From the NCBI GenBank assembly GCA_021234155.1, contig JAJEKV010000086.1, forward strand, positions 1-64,000: a stretch of 64,000 bases of DNA, read 5' to 3'. A model generated the notes under the pieces. That model ran no database searches. It was not told the origin of the DNA and was given only the letters and a program-made list of their open reading frames with translations. Below, in pieces: positions 44,755 through 55,796 of the stretch. Every line of letters begins with the position of its first letter. Positions within the stretch are counted from its first letter, which is position 1. Source of the stretch: Isoetes taiwanensis. Taxonomy: Eukaryota > Streptophyta > Lycopodiopsida > Isoetales > Isoetaceae. Made by a program: the position numbers and the translations under genes.

Positions 44755-47700
44755 TCACTGTTTCAGTGTCATAAAAAACGATCTATGTGATTCTACCTTT
44801 TTCATATACATCCCTAAAATATTTGGTGACATTTCTAATAATGAATGAAAGCTTATGAAGTCAATATCAAATGTATCCCTTAGATGTTGATAAGCCGCGC
44901 AATGAAGAAAGACATGTGTCTCATCTTCCACTTCATGTGACTCACACAACAAACATTTACGGTCCTCTCTTGGAATCTTTGCCCAACGTCCTGTCTCTAC
45001 TCCAAGTCGGTGTGAGCTAGTTCTGTATCTAGCAATAATCTGTTTAATGCATCTCGGTATCTTCGCTTCCAAGTAGGCTTGGTTTGTGTATACAACCATC
45101 GGATTTACCTCTCCCCTATAATAATCCATCCGAGACCCCTGTTTGGCCCACAATTTATTCACAGCCATCATCTGCGCTAAATCTCTTGTCCCCATAGCCG
45201 TGTCTGGCCAATTATCCATTGTGATCCCCCATTTCTCGGCCCAAACCACAACATCTTTATACCAACCGGATTCAAGTGACAGGTTCATAGCCAGCTGGGA
45301 TATGCGGGTATCCGCTTGTTTACGTATCCTATTCACAAAATTTATGGTCTGGTTCAAGGCCTCGGCTTCCAATGGAATAAGTCCGGCCTCAGCTAACATG
45401 ATTGCATAAGGAGTTTTCCTTTTAATTCCCAACTCTTCCATCAAAAATGTCTTGAGTACAACTTCTATTTGGGCCCAACTCTCTCTTGGAATAGCCGGTC
45501 CCCATATTGGAGATCCATATAACACTACAGTTTGAACCAATGTTTTGAACAGCATTTTCTTCAATCCCCAATCTGTAAGACATACTTTATGGCATTTCCT
45601 TAGCATGTTGTACAAAGCCACTTTCCCCCCAGCCACCCTTTTCTTCACACATTCCTTCCACCTGTAATTAGAACAGAATTCTAGTCCCAGATACTTGTAG
45701 CAATCCACTATTTCCATTTCCTCCCCTTTATATCGCAATTCTGGTCTACTCACCGTCCCATATATCATTACCTTCGATTATGCTAGATTAACTTGCATTT
45801 TTTTCTCCTCACAAAATTGTGCCAAAACATCCAAATGTCTTTGCAATACTTCAAGTCTACCTGCTAGAAGGACCACATCATCTGCATATAATAGAAGCTG
45901 AACCATAAAATTACCTAGCTGGGTGCCCTCCGTACCTCTTCTCCGAAGCCACTCCTCAAGCTCATCAATATACAAACCGAACAAAGTAGGTGACAAAGGG
46001 CATCCTTGCCGGACACCTATAGTGCTATGTACCGATTCCGATACTTCGGATCCCAGCTTTATAATCACTTCCTCGTACAGAGAGGCCACTGAGCTTCGTA
46101 AAGAGTCTGGGACACCGAGTTTTTTCATCCTCGCATCTAGACCATCTCTAGGTACTGTATCGAAGGCTTTAGAGAAGTCTATGAAAGCCATATACAGGGC
46201 TTTCCTTGGTACTCTGGCTCTTTCTGAAAGAACTCGTAGGGTTAGAGCATGATCCAGAGTGCTGTGATCCTGTCGAAAGCCTGCTTGACACGAAGCCCTT
46301 TTACCATTTTCTTCAGCCCAACGACTCAATTTTCGTTCTAGCAAGCTTCCTAACAGCTTTGAGAACATGTTGCCAACCATGATTGTACGATAATTCTTAA
46401 CTTCTAGTTTACTGCCAGATTTATGGATTGGAATTACCTTGTTTTCTCGCCAAGCTTGTGGTAAACCGTTGATAACCGCTTCATTCAATTGATGTGTAAC
46501 TTCTGGAATCAGATCGTCTCCCCCCCACTTCAAAAGTTCAATGCTCATTCCTTGTAAATCGAAGGCTTTACCATTTTTCATGAGTTGGAGAGCTTCTTCC
46601 ACGCCGCTTTCTGAGAAAATGGGTGCCTCTATGCTGAGTTTTCTCATTGATCCAGCATTCTCCTGATGATAAAGTGACTTCACCATCCCCAACATATCAT
46701 TCATGTTCCATTATCTTGCACATTTTTAGTAAGTAGCTTGGACCAGAACGTTTTTGGGTATTGCAAAAACCACTTCTCTATTGACTCTTGTCTCTTCTTC
46801 AGAAATGTGCGTTTTTTGCTTCGGATCAAGTCTCTATACCATTTTGGCTTAATTCTGCATCCTTTAGGGAGCGTTTTCCTGGCTCTCCGACAATCATCGT
46901 CCCACCAACCGTTGCAATGATGCCCTGGTTTTCGCTGCTTGGTATACCCAAATGTGTCCCCAGCAGCATGAAGCAAAAGATCTGATAGCAAGGTGGCATC
47001 CAAATCCAGGAGACCTGTCCATGTAACCTGAGCAAGCCTATCCGATACTGCTTCCTGAAATGCCTCCCTTTTTGTATAATCCAACTTCAGCTTGGGTTTG
47101 AATGCTTTGTTAATTTGCTGTGCACTAATATTACCTTCCAGAGTAATACTTAGGTATGCGTGATCGGATTCTGGCAATTTTGTGCTCACTTCAAAATCTG
47201 CGACCAGGTGTGAACTCCTAAGAGACATCACATAATCTACAGTACTTTCTCCTAACGGAGTAAAGCAGGTGGAGCCCCCTGATTTTCCAAACCTACTGAT
47301 CTCGTTCATGATCTTGAGACCACATACTGTACCCATTTCAAGCAGGAAATCACCCATTATATTTCTGACCTCATCATTCGAAGTTCTGTGGAAATCTATA
47401 TCTACATACTATGAGTTCACTAAATTCGGTTATATCCTTACAAAGTGTATGTAATGGGTTTTGTTTATCCAGATCAAGCTGCTGATACAATTTCATATTT
47501 AGTGGTGCATAGTAGCATGAAGCCATATACACCACCTTATCACACATGTTTATCTTTATCCACAAATGCTGGTTATGTTCCTGTACTCTCACAATTGAAA
47601 TGAAATTCTGCAAAACTGATTTTACATAAACTGCCAATCCTCCATTCCCTCTGCCTACACCTGGTGTTTTCACATTCCACACAGAACCCATCAAATTAAA

Positions 47701-47841
47701 GCTGTCAATTCTTGTCAAAGCACGAGCCTGGTGCTCCCAAGTTTCACAAAACATAACCACATCAAATTGCTTAATCAAATCTGCGACTGCATCTACTTTT
47801 GCTTGCGTAAGCCCATGTGCATTCCAGAACATGACCTTCAA
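44755..47841 (-). pseudogene. LINE ORF2: APE endonuclease and reverse transcriptase
   Basis: Starts MKVMFWNAHGLTQAK at 47841, 13 nt after ORF1. Endonuclease: FDVVMFCETWEHQARAL, GGLAVYVKS. A small deletion near 47400 removes the expected GDFN motif and shifts frame. It then runs through DYVMSLRSSHLVADFE, ESDHAYL and CNGWWDDDC. RT starts in a new frame near 46704: GKAFDLQGMSIELLKWGG, NYRTIMVGNMFSKLLG, FIDFSKAFDTVPRDGL, GVRQGCPLSPTLFGLYIDEL, LLLYADDVVLLAG (45873-45890). A stop at 45778 follows NLA; beyond it come KYLGLEF and a C-terminal CLLCESHEVEDETHVFLHC zinc-knuckle-like segment, ending at 44755. The enzyme would nick and copy; this copy is broken in three or four places. Confidence 0.85.
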
Positions 47842-47853
47842 GGCCCCAATTAC

Positions 47854-48534
47854 CTATTCCTTCTTCCTTTTTGTCAAAATGGCCTTCCCGCACCTATCTA
47901 GATATGCAACAAAACCCTCAGCTCTTGCTGCTTTCACCTTTGCCCATTCTAATTTTCTAGCCTCCAACTGAGCTGGGGTTAAGTCTGGATCTAAATAAAA
48001 TTTGTGTCCTTTCAAGACAGTCCTGTTCTGTAATACACGATCCCACGCTTCTACACTGTGAAATTTAACCAGAATTGGTTTGTTATAGCCTCCTGGTTTT
48101 CCTAGTCTCCTGCCTTGTACCACCTGTGGCTCATGGAGGTGCATAACATCACAAAAAAAATGATCAATTACCTCATTGATGTCTTCACCTTCCTGCTCTA
48201 CTATGCCTGAAATTTTCAAATTCCGGGCCTGAGATTGCTGCTCAGATTGTTCAGCCAGAATCTTCTCATGATGTAAGGTGAGCTGTTCCTTAGTCGATTC
48301 TGCAACCAAAGATGCCATGTTCTTCACAACAAGAGTGTTTGGTTTGTTTAGAGCTTCCTTCAATTCAGAGTTTTGGGCTGTGAGTTCTTTGTTCTGTCTG
48401 ACCACTTCTTCAAGCAATTTTCGTAGTTCTGTAATCTCTGTTCTCATCTCACTCATTAGGGCAAGCAGATTCGATGAGTCCCCTTCATATTCTGGTGGAT
48501 CTCCCTTGCGGGGAGACTTCTTCCCCCTGGTCAT
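47854..48534 (-). CDS. LINE ORF1 protein, coiled coil plus RRM-like domain
   Basis: Open from ATG at 48534 (MTRGKKSPRKGDPPEYEG) to 47854, 226 residues plus stop. The frame stays open upstream to 48630, but that part lies in host sequence. Residues ~20-65 form a leucine heptad coiled coil (LMSEMRTEITELRKLLEEVV, NKELTAQNSELKEALNK). An RRM-like part follows (ARNLKISGIVEQEGEDINEV, RRLGKPGG, KPILVKFHSVEAWDRVLQNR). The end is basic (AQLEARKLEWAKVKAARAEG, ILTKRKKE). This is the layout of animal-type L1 ORF1p, an RNA-binding chaperone, and differs from the zinc-knuckle ORF1 usual in flowering-plant L1s. It appears intact. Confidence 0.8.
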   Translation of the reverse strand: MTRGKKSPRKGDPPEYEGDSSNLLALMSEMRTEITELRKLLEEVVRQNKELTAQNSELKEALNKPNTLVVKNMASLVAESTKEQLTLHHEKILAEQSEQQSQARNLKISGIVEQEGEDINEVIDHFFCDVMHLHEPQVVQGRRLGKPGGYNKPILVKFHSVEAWDRVLQNRTVLKGHKFYLDPDLTPAQLEARKLEWAKVKAARAEGFVAYLDRCGKAILTKRKKE

Positions 48535-48654
48535 CTGCCGGATTAGGTTTTTGGGTGTAGCACAGGCGGCAGCGTTCAGCGTTTTCACATGCAACAAAAA
48601 CAACGGCTCAAAATGCGCACAAACTATCACATTTTACTTTTAGCACTATATATA

Positions 48655-48835
48655 GATACTTGTATTCGTCGAATCTGAGGTGATCCACTACTGTTAAGAC
48701 TATCAAAAGCAAAATCCATGCCACAAGATAACAACTTACAATTTTTTATTTTGGTACACGAAATTGAAGGGGAGATAAGCAGAGAAGAGTTTCTAAATGC
48801 AGTCAGTCAGATGCGGTTTTCAATGCCCACCTAAA
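48655..48835 (-). pseudogene. Detached CAF1 5' end in block B, unit IV
   Basis: Same short CAF1 start and leader as in the other B blocks. It is intact as a segment and immediately follows the LINE and a 75-bp remnant of the A/B border. Confidence 0.6.
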
Positions 48836-49432
48836 CTTTATATTCTGAACTCATGGAGTTTTATTCTCTTATAGGATTTAGACCTTCCTTTTTTCCTCCT
48901 CATGTGACCGTAGACATCTTATCATTCTCTCGCCTTGAACCTCTATGTTGTTTGATCCATGATGTTTTCAGCTCGCGGCAATACGAGGGCATACATGATG
49001 TTGTTCATGCACATAGTCGCAGGCATCGTCGTTGATCATCTTCCTCTTCCATCTGCAATAACTGTCCAGGGAGTTCCACGTGTTGATGTTCGTGTTCACG
49101 GCGAATGGCGGTCATCATGCTCTCCCTCTCGCTATGTGGTTTGCGATGTTGCTCGACATTTAGATGTTTCCCGTCGGCTGGGCTTGTAGGTAAGGAAGTT
49201 CTCTGGTATTGTGTTTTTTGCGAGTCCCTTTCCAGAATGGCATCAATCCGAGCCCTCGGATCGTTATTCTGGGATGGGCCGAGCAGCTATATATGTGTTC
49301 GTCCTTCTTGTGGCTCGTTATCGGCGTCTTCTCACAGCAACATCTATTTCCTTGTCCATTGCTTCCCACCCTACCCGCCCTTATATGTTATTTTGAGTTC
49401 GTCTATTGTTTATATGTTTCTGTTCAGTACTC

Positions 49433-49566
49433 ACCACCCGTTGGGTGATGCAAATTATTTTCCACCCACTGGGTGATGCTATCTATATTTTTCACCCGTT
49501 GGGTGATGCTAGATGATCTCCACCTATTGGTGATGCTATTTTTTCCTTTTCCACCTCTCGGTGATG
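49433..49566. repeat. Palindromic minisatellite of block B, unit IV
   Basis: About five CCACCCRYTGGGTGATGC-type hairpin motifs, collinear with units II, III and V. Confidence 0.75.
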
Positions 49567-51010
49567 TTTTCTATTTCTATATATGTTTGTTTACAGTTCC
49601 TAACGTCTAATGGGTGTTTTTGCTTTCTAGGGACTATTTTCTTAGGGGGTGCTCGCCTGCTATGGTTGTACCTATTTTATTAACGTTTAATGGGTACTTT
49701 CTAGGCATTTCTCCTTTTTTCCAGGTTTCACACATTCCATGGCATCGATGCGCGTTGGCGGGCTTCACCAATTTCCTACCTTATTCTTCAGGGCATCCTC
49801 GAGGCCGTTGGCAACCATTTCTCATTAGGCCCGAAAGGGCGGGGTATTTTATCCCGATGAGAAGTTGTCGCCATTGTCCTCTCTCTTGCCTTTGCATATT
49901 TTCTTATTTTATTTATGGGGTTGCTAGACATTGTTCCTATGGTCTGCCTCCCATTCAGATTTTCCCACATATTGTATACTGCTGCTGTGATGAATGACAA
50001 GCCTAGGCCGATTTTTGTGTTCTTTGTGAGTCCCTTCCCAGAATTGTACAGACTTTGTATAGGTTAGATTTATGCTTCAAGCTCATATTAAGAAGCTCCA
50101 AGTCTTATAATGAGCATGAGACTTAGAAATCTAGCTTGAACATTGGATGCAATGAGAATAAGCCATAGCATTGAGAAAATCCAAGTATTATGCTTAGTGG
50201 GAACCTCTAACCATAGCATTACTCTCGTTTTATTCCATGCTGGCACAGCCAAGATATTTGACTCTGCAATAAACATGGGGTTCTTGTATTTTACTCCACT
50301 AGATTGAGCACTAGATTAGAATGGGACTTTTGATTGCAAATAACCGGCTCCAGAAACATCACTCCTAGCCATTGAAATCAGTACGTTTGAAGGTTTGCTT
50401 GGCAAGTATGTTTGAAGGTTTGCATGGCATTGCTATGCATTTAACATGTAGTCTCGAGTTATGGCCAATCACGTCTTCATTCTTTTATTTCTTTATAGTT
50501 GTAACAAGATACAGTAAAGCAGGACGGATACAAGATCTCAAAAGCAACACAATTAACAAAGTGTAGCAATCTATATTATTTTCTTGAATGCCACGTTGTT
50601 GCTACATGCTAATAAACCTTGCTAACACTTGCATTCATTGTGTTTATCTTAGCTTTCATTAACTGATATCAACATATATGCGAATGAGAATTATTGGTCT
50701 TTGCAATATTCTGAGCTTTAGCAAAACTTACATTAAACAACTCAAGGGATTTGAATCCTAGTATTTCCATTTCACTTAAACATAAAACTTCTCATCCAAA
50801 CAAAATAGCTTGAAGCTTAAACTCCTGCAGCTTGACATAAATGTAGACACCAAATTGTGGCCATTACTGTTATGGAATTGAAGCACAATAATGGTCAACC
50901 ATTATTATGCCGTCCTTCAAAAAAAATACTTTTTCATGTATAATGATAGTTCTCTTTCTGTTTCTCCTGATTTTCAGTTTCTATCCTTTATTTTATTCAT
51001 CATTGAATAT

Positions 51011-51839
51011 TTATTTACAAGAGATGGCTAGAGACTCAGCACAACTTTGCCGCAAGCCATAGATAACTCCACCGTAAGAGCCCAAAAGATCCCTTTCTTT
51101 CAATTTGTTAAAAGCACAAGCAGTGACAAAGCTATCAAATCCTGCATTATGGGAAGGACCTTCTTTCTGAACCCCCAAGCTTTGAGCCACATTACTTAAG
51201 CTTCCATAGATATGACACCCAAACTTGGTCATATACTTCACATCATATCTCCAGGGAAAGTACAGATCCATGAGCACAAAGAAGTCATCTTGCGAGTCTG
51301 GCAAATCTGGGCAAGAGAAAAGCTTGAGCAAGTATGCAATGTCGTGATCGCCTAATCGAAAGTGATCCATTGAGGCTCCCATTGAAAAGAAACATGTGCT
51401 TGTGAAAGAGGAGCCTAACAAAGTCATCATGTGGTATGCCATATAGTTGAAGATCATCAAAGTTGATGCCATTTTGGCATAGAAAATCAATGGAGTCTTC
51501 GGAATAGTCATCCACATCCAAATCAAACTGGAAGTTGAATTCCCAGAAATAGGGAGGGAATCTACCATGGTCATCAAAGAATGTGAGGTCCAGTTGGATG
51601 ATCTTGAGCGTGTTAACATTTTTTTGCAATGTGGGGTAGTGCATGAGAGGCCCCTTGCTCATGTGGCTAGGGGGTTGCACGACTACTCCAGGAAATTCAA
51701 TGTCAACTGCAACATTGGAGTAGTGCTTGGAAATGTTAGATATATGCTGCAATTCGGTCTCCAGATTATATCTCCATACTTGTATTCGTCGAATCTGAGG
51801 TGATCCACTGCTGTTAAGACTCTCAAAAGCAAAATCCAT
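51011..51839 (-). pseudogene. CAF1-type poly(A) deadenylase, unit IV
   Basis: ATG at 51839, stop at 51011; 829 nt. The first half is open through VDIEFPGVVV, NTLKIIQLDLTFFDDHGRFP, FDLDVDDYSEDSIDF and QNGINFDDLQLYGI to FNGSLN. The second half is open in another frame from WITF-like HFRLGDHDIAYLLKLF through PDLPDSQDDFFVLMDLYFPW, the last catalytic Asp in AGFDSFVT, and the C-terminus. The frame is lost where units II and III read CAG (minus CTG) and this copy reads CA (51368-51370), plus extra bases near 51350. All four DEDD residues are present. Its 5' leader has been replaced by a GC-rich insert 50 bp upstream of the start. Confidence 0.85.
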
Positions 51840-51889
51840 CCCACAAGATAACAACTTCCAATTTTTTATTTTGGTACAAGAAAGTTATG

Positions 51890-52178
51890 TGCTAGGTAAC
51901 CGGCTGGATTGAGGGTTTCCGGTAAAACCGGCAGCGGCGCAAACCGGGTTGAGCGTTAGCCGCTGATATTTTCAGCCGCAAGCCGCCGCGGTTTATATTT
52001 TCGGGCCCGAAACCCCGAACCGGCCGGCATTTTGCCGTAAACCGTCATTTGGTGGAAATTCCGGCCTTGTTTTCTGACGTATTCTTGCAAGCAGAGAGAC
52101 TCTCATGCCCTGTTGCTGTTGTTTCATGCTCTGTTTCCGCCCCAAAATCCTCCACTGTTTCTATCTGACTCCGTCCCT
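51890..52178. other. GC-rich insert upstream of CAF1, unit IV
   Basis: A 289-bp block far richer in G+C than its surroundings, with repeated CCGG/ACCGG words (for example GGTTTCCGGTAAAACCGGC) and a GCTGA-TATTT-TCAGC foldback. It replaces about 45 bp present in units II and III between AAAGTTATG and GCGGTCAGTCAG. I see no coding frame, terminal repeat or known element. It could be a captured gene fragment, a transposon footprint or filler DNA. Confidence 0.6.
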
Positions 52179-52459
52179 GCGGCCAGTCAGATGCGATTTT
52201 TCAATGCCCACCTGAACTTTATAATGCCCACCTGAACTTTATATCCGCATTTTTGTTGAATAAATATCCGCATTTGATTTTTGTTGAAGAAAAAGGTAAA
52301 AAAAAGGTAAATGATATTTTCAAGAAAAAAGGAGTCAAGCTTAAACGCGCTTTTTGGTTAAAAGATATTTTCCGGGCTTTCCAGGTCTATAATGCGACCT
52401 GCATATGCAAACCGAAAGCCTCAGAGCCATCACTGCCTTACGATTTGCACGGCTAAAAT

Positions 52460-53310
52460 TTGCTCGAAAAGAATCATTCTTGCAGCTCTTTTGGCAAAGC
52501 CTGGATTTGAGGAAAAATCTGCGTGGATTACTGTAATGCTTAAATGCCTCAGACAAAAGACATTTCCTAGTTTGACATGGAGTTGAAAAGCGGCATACAT
52601 CTGGGACCCAAATGAATGCAGAAAGTTCTCGCTCACATTTGATACTATCTGTTATAATCGAGAGTACAAACATGCAAACTCAAATCCGTTGAAAGGCAAA
52701 GTAAGATTGAAATCTCTAACTAAAAGGAAGAAAGACACATTTCTGCACTTGTAGATTGGTTTTCTTTGGTTTGGAGTTAATAAGAATCCCATCAATTGCA
52801 GCTGAGTTTTGTGGACTTGGCTGGTTCTGAAAGAATAAAAACAATTAAAGGAGGCCCAAAGTATAAATAAGTCCTTATCTGCACTTGGGGACGTTATTAG
52901 TTCACTAGCCATAGGAGAGCAGCACATACCTTATTGAAATCACAAGCTTACCATGCTTATGAGTGATTCTCTTGGAGGAAATGCAAAAACGCTCATGTTT
53001 GTCAACATATCTCCTGCTTTTGGATGAGACTCACAACTCTCTACGTATGTGTTCTTTGCTTTCTTAGTATGAATTCTAGTGTTAGGTATACTAGACAAAT
53101 ATTGCACGTAGATGCTAATATATTCTGCATTTTCTGAACTTGGGCAGCTATGCAACTCGGGTTAGGTCAATAGCAAATGACCCTACAAAGAATATAATGC
53201 CAAAAGAAATTGTTTGTTTGGAAGGAACAAGCGGTAGAAAGGCGATGATGACGATCTTGAAGAAGTAAAGGATGAGAAATTTTCGAAAGAAAAATCTGAA
53301 ATCGTGATGG
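52460..53310 (+). pseudogene. KCBP-type kinesin fragment with internal deletion, unit IV
   Basis: The upstream segment (SKRIILAALLAKPGFEEKSA) joins directly to VEKRHTSGTQMNAESSRSHL at about 52579. About 0.92 kb is missing compared with unit II (roughly 18356-19275): neck, P-loop and their introns. Switch I, the intron, SFVDLAGSE, HIPY, the same TGA stop, NHKLTMLMSDSLGG and the last exon follow. The calmodulin-binding segment is damaged: the FRKLVGYW codons are deleted between TTGTTTG and GAAGGAACAAG, and CAG codons appear as CG. Confidence 0.8.
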
Positions 53311-53999
53311 CCAGTTACTCTTATGATATTCTTTTTCCTCATCTACATCTATATGTGAGGTACTTCAAGCTCAAATTCAGTAGGCTCGAAATGAGCTCCT
53401 ATTGGCTATAAGGATGAGTGGCCAACTAATTGTACATCTAAAACAGTCGCCAAGTTTCTCTTGGAGCAAACTTACTTGGAGCTGACCGTGGTGGCAAACT
53501 CTATTTTGTATAAAGGAGCTTCAAATACCATCAATGGAATTTATGGGAGTTGTGTTGTGCCAACATAGAAGTGGAACTATTATAAATTATTCATTGATTG
53601 ACAAAGACCTAGCTTTGTGCTTACGGGTCCATGAACTTTTGGCACAAGGCATGTGAGTAGAAATACAAGACTATAGGATGATATCTTGGCCCTTGTGTGA
53701 GTGCTAGCATGATGCCATGATATATTGTATATTTTAAAGCAAGATCATAGCAGAAATGTGAGATGAATACAAATATTGAATAAAAACAGAGCGAAGTTAT
53801 TTACTTGGTACCTAACTTGGTCAATGTATTTTCTAAGGATTTTGTTGTGGGTTCTACGTTTCTAGTAAATGATTGTTTCGTCTTTTTAAAGCTCTATAAT
53901 TTTCTTTTACAATGAAACAAAGCAACAACTTGATTTCCAGATTTTACCCGGCAAAGAAAAAGAAAGATGTAATGGTCCTTGGTATGGCATGGGACAAAA

Positions 54000-54071
54000 C
54001 ACAACGGGGTATAATAGGGCATTAATAATTCTGGGCAAAACACAACGGGGTATAATAGGGCATTAATAATT
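54000..54071 (+). repeat. 41-bp tandem duplication at the GGGCATTAATAAT site
   Basis: CACAACGGGGTATAATAGGG...ATTAATAATT occurs twice with a 41-bp period. A linker CTGGGCAA copied from just downstream joins the two. Units II and III have no such doubling, but unit III is broken at the same GGGCATTAATAAT. Confidence 0.8.
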
Positions 54072-55796
54072 TGGACGTATCTGGGCAAGAATAATTGGAA
54101 TAGAATTGGCTAAACACGACTAGAAGGGTAATTCAACATGTTATCACGTCATGGAACTGGCTAAGTATGAAATAACAAGGGGGGTGATTGATTTTGAGGC
54201 ATTTGTGATTTATCTTTGGGTTTGTTGAATCTCATTATTCCCATAAGCTACGACTTTGCATAAACATTAAAATTCCGTCCGTCGTCATCATCTATAGATA
54301 GTTCATTCTTGGCAATTTTGTACAATATTTTTATGGGAAAAGAAGGCCAACACGAAAAATGGCACTGGTACCAATGTAACATAGCCCTTTGTTTGGTATG
54401 TACTTTCCTTTGGCCCTACCATGTACTTCAAGAAATAATATAACACAATAAATGGTCACATTTTTTGTTTGTTTTTGCTACTTTTTTGACAATTAACGAT
54501 CACTACAATCCTTTCCACAGAGTGCGTTCGAGATGCATATCCAAGGCAAGATAAAGCGACGGAAACATTGGCTGTTAATTTGGAGCAAACACGTGTCACA
54601 TCAACATATCTAACTACAAGGATATCATTGCGCATCAATTTTTCTAACTACAAGGATATCGTTGTGGAAAATGCGCTTGCCAATATGTGTATGCATGCAA
54701 GCACTATGATAGGGGGATATGTACATATTGCATGAAAACACTATAATAGGGGGATATGTACAGATTGCAGATGGCAAGGAAGCTCTGTTCATGTTTGCGA
54801 GAATGTAACAAGCATTTGTGCATTCTAATTTGTAACCTTCGTTAGCTTACTAAATGAATGTGGCCTTGTAGCAGCGTTGGGGATGGACCTAATAATGAAA
54901 CCTTTATTATCTTTGGGAAATGTGGCCTTGTAGCAGCTTTGAGGAATGTGGCCTTGTAGTAGATTTGGGGCATGGAAGATTGGTCTATGTTTGTTTTTTG
55001 TTAAGATATATATATGGTGGGATGACCATCGATACACCTCTATGCATGCACAAGTTTTTTGCCTTCAGATTTAAATGTATGCTCGATGAAAAGCCCAGCA
55101 ACGCTCGGCAATTTTTCAAGTCATCAAATAATATTGGAACAAATAATATATTATTGCGGTGTTGTTGCATTGTACATGACATTGATATAAGAAACTTTAT
55201 TACAAATTACAAAAGAACATCATCAAAACATGTAATTTTTGTAAAAAGTAATCAAACGTGCTTTTGACTAGTTATTATTATTCGATAATGATCCCTTACT
55301 CGCACATCCCTTATCTCACACGTTCAACCTTCGATCAATCACATTTTGCTTATATGGCATAATCTCAACCATGAGCGCAAAAGAAGACACCTAGAAATGT
55401 GTTTCTAATAATAGAACAGTGAGACATACATAAGATCATCACTATTACACCCTTGAACTCCATCCAAACTCATCTATCCAGAGCTTTTGAGCTTCCTTAC
55501 ACATCAATGATATCTAATTTAAGAAACAGATTTAGGTGGCATTAATGTGAAACCTCAGTAATCCTCTCAGACCATTTCAACCAATTTCCTTGCATCCAAC
55601 TCAGTAGATACGGGAATAGTTCTAATTGCTAACTAACCTAGTGTTCATAATATCAACCACTGCCATCCATTGAAGTGTTCACCACCATAACTAACTGTAA
55701 TCCTACCGGGATATTAATTCCTGAGATCAAACACCTTACAAGTAATTCAATTATTATAATAAATAGATCGATAGTATCTTTTATGTCATAAGTTAA

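Larger units (their letters stand above)
44686..48580 (-). mobile_element. LINE with RRM-type ORF1 and (TAA)n tail
   Basis: Minus-strand element of about 3.9 kb inserted at the A/B border; unit V shows the site without this LINE. The 3' end lies at the left, next to an ATT/AAT triplet run (about 44681-44710) that acts as a (TAA)n tail. The 5' end at 48580 lies only about 46 bp before the likely ORF1 start, so it is close to full length. ORF2 words such as RKLSRWAEENGKRA and DHALTLRVLSERA match the 7.5-kb LINE pair in unit I, so both are one clade with different tails. Few frame breaks suggest a fairly recent insertion. Confidence 0.85.
41868..54470 (+). repeat. Tandem segmental-duplication unit IV (A-F)
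   Basis: Shortened A (41868-44685), then a LINE, B 48581-49648, C 49649-49880, D 49881-51889, a GC-rich insert, E 52179-53340 and F 53340-54470. A has lost about 420 bp at its start (CACATT joined to GCATTGGGG) and about 1.35 kb between its internal repeats, which removes the PPR scrap. The 49881-51005 spacer and block F show no gene. Confidence 0.85.
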
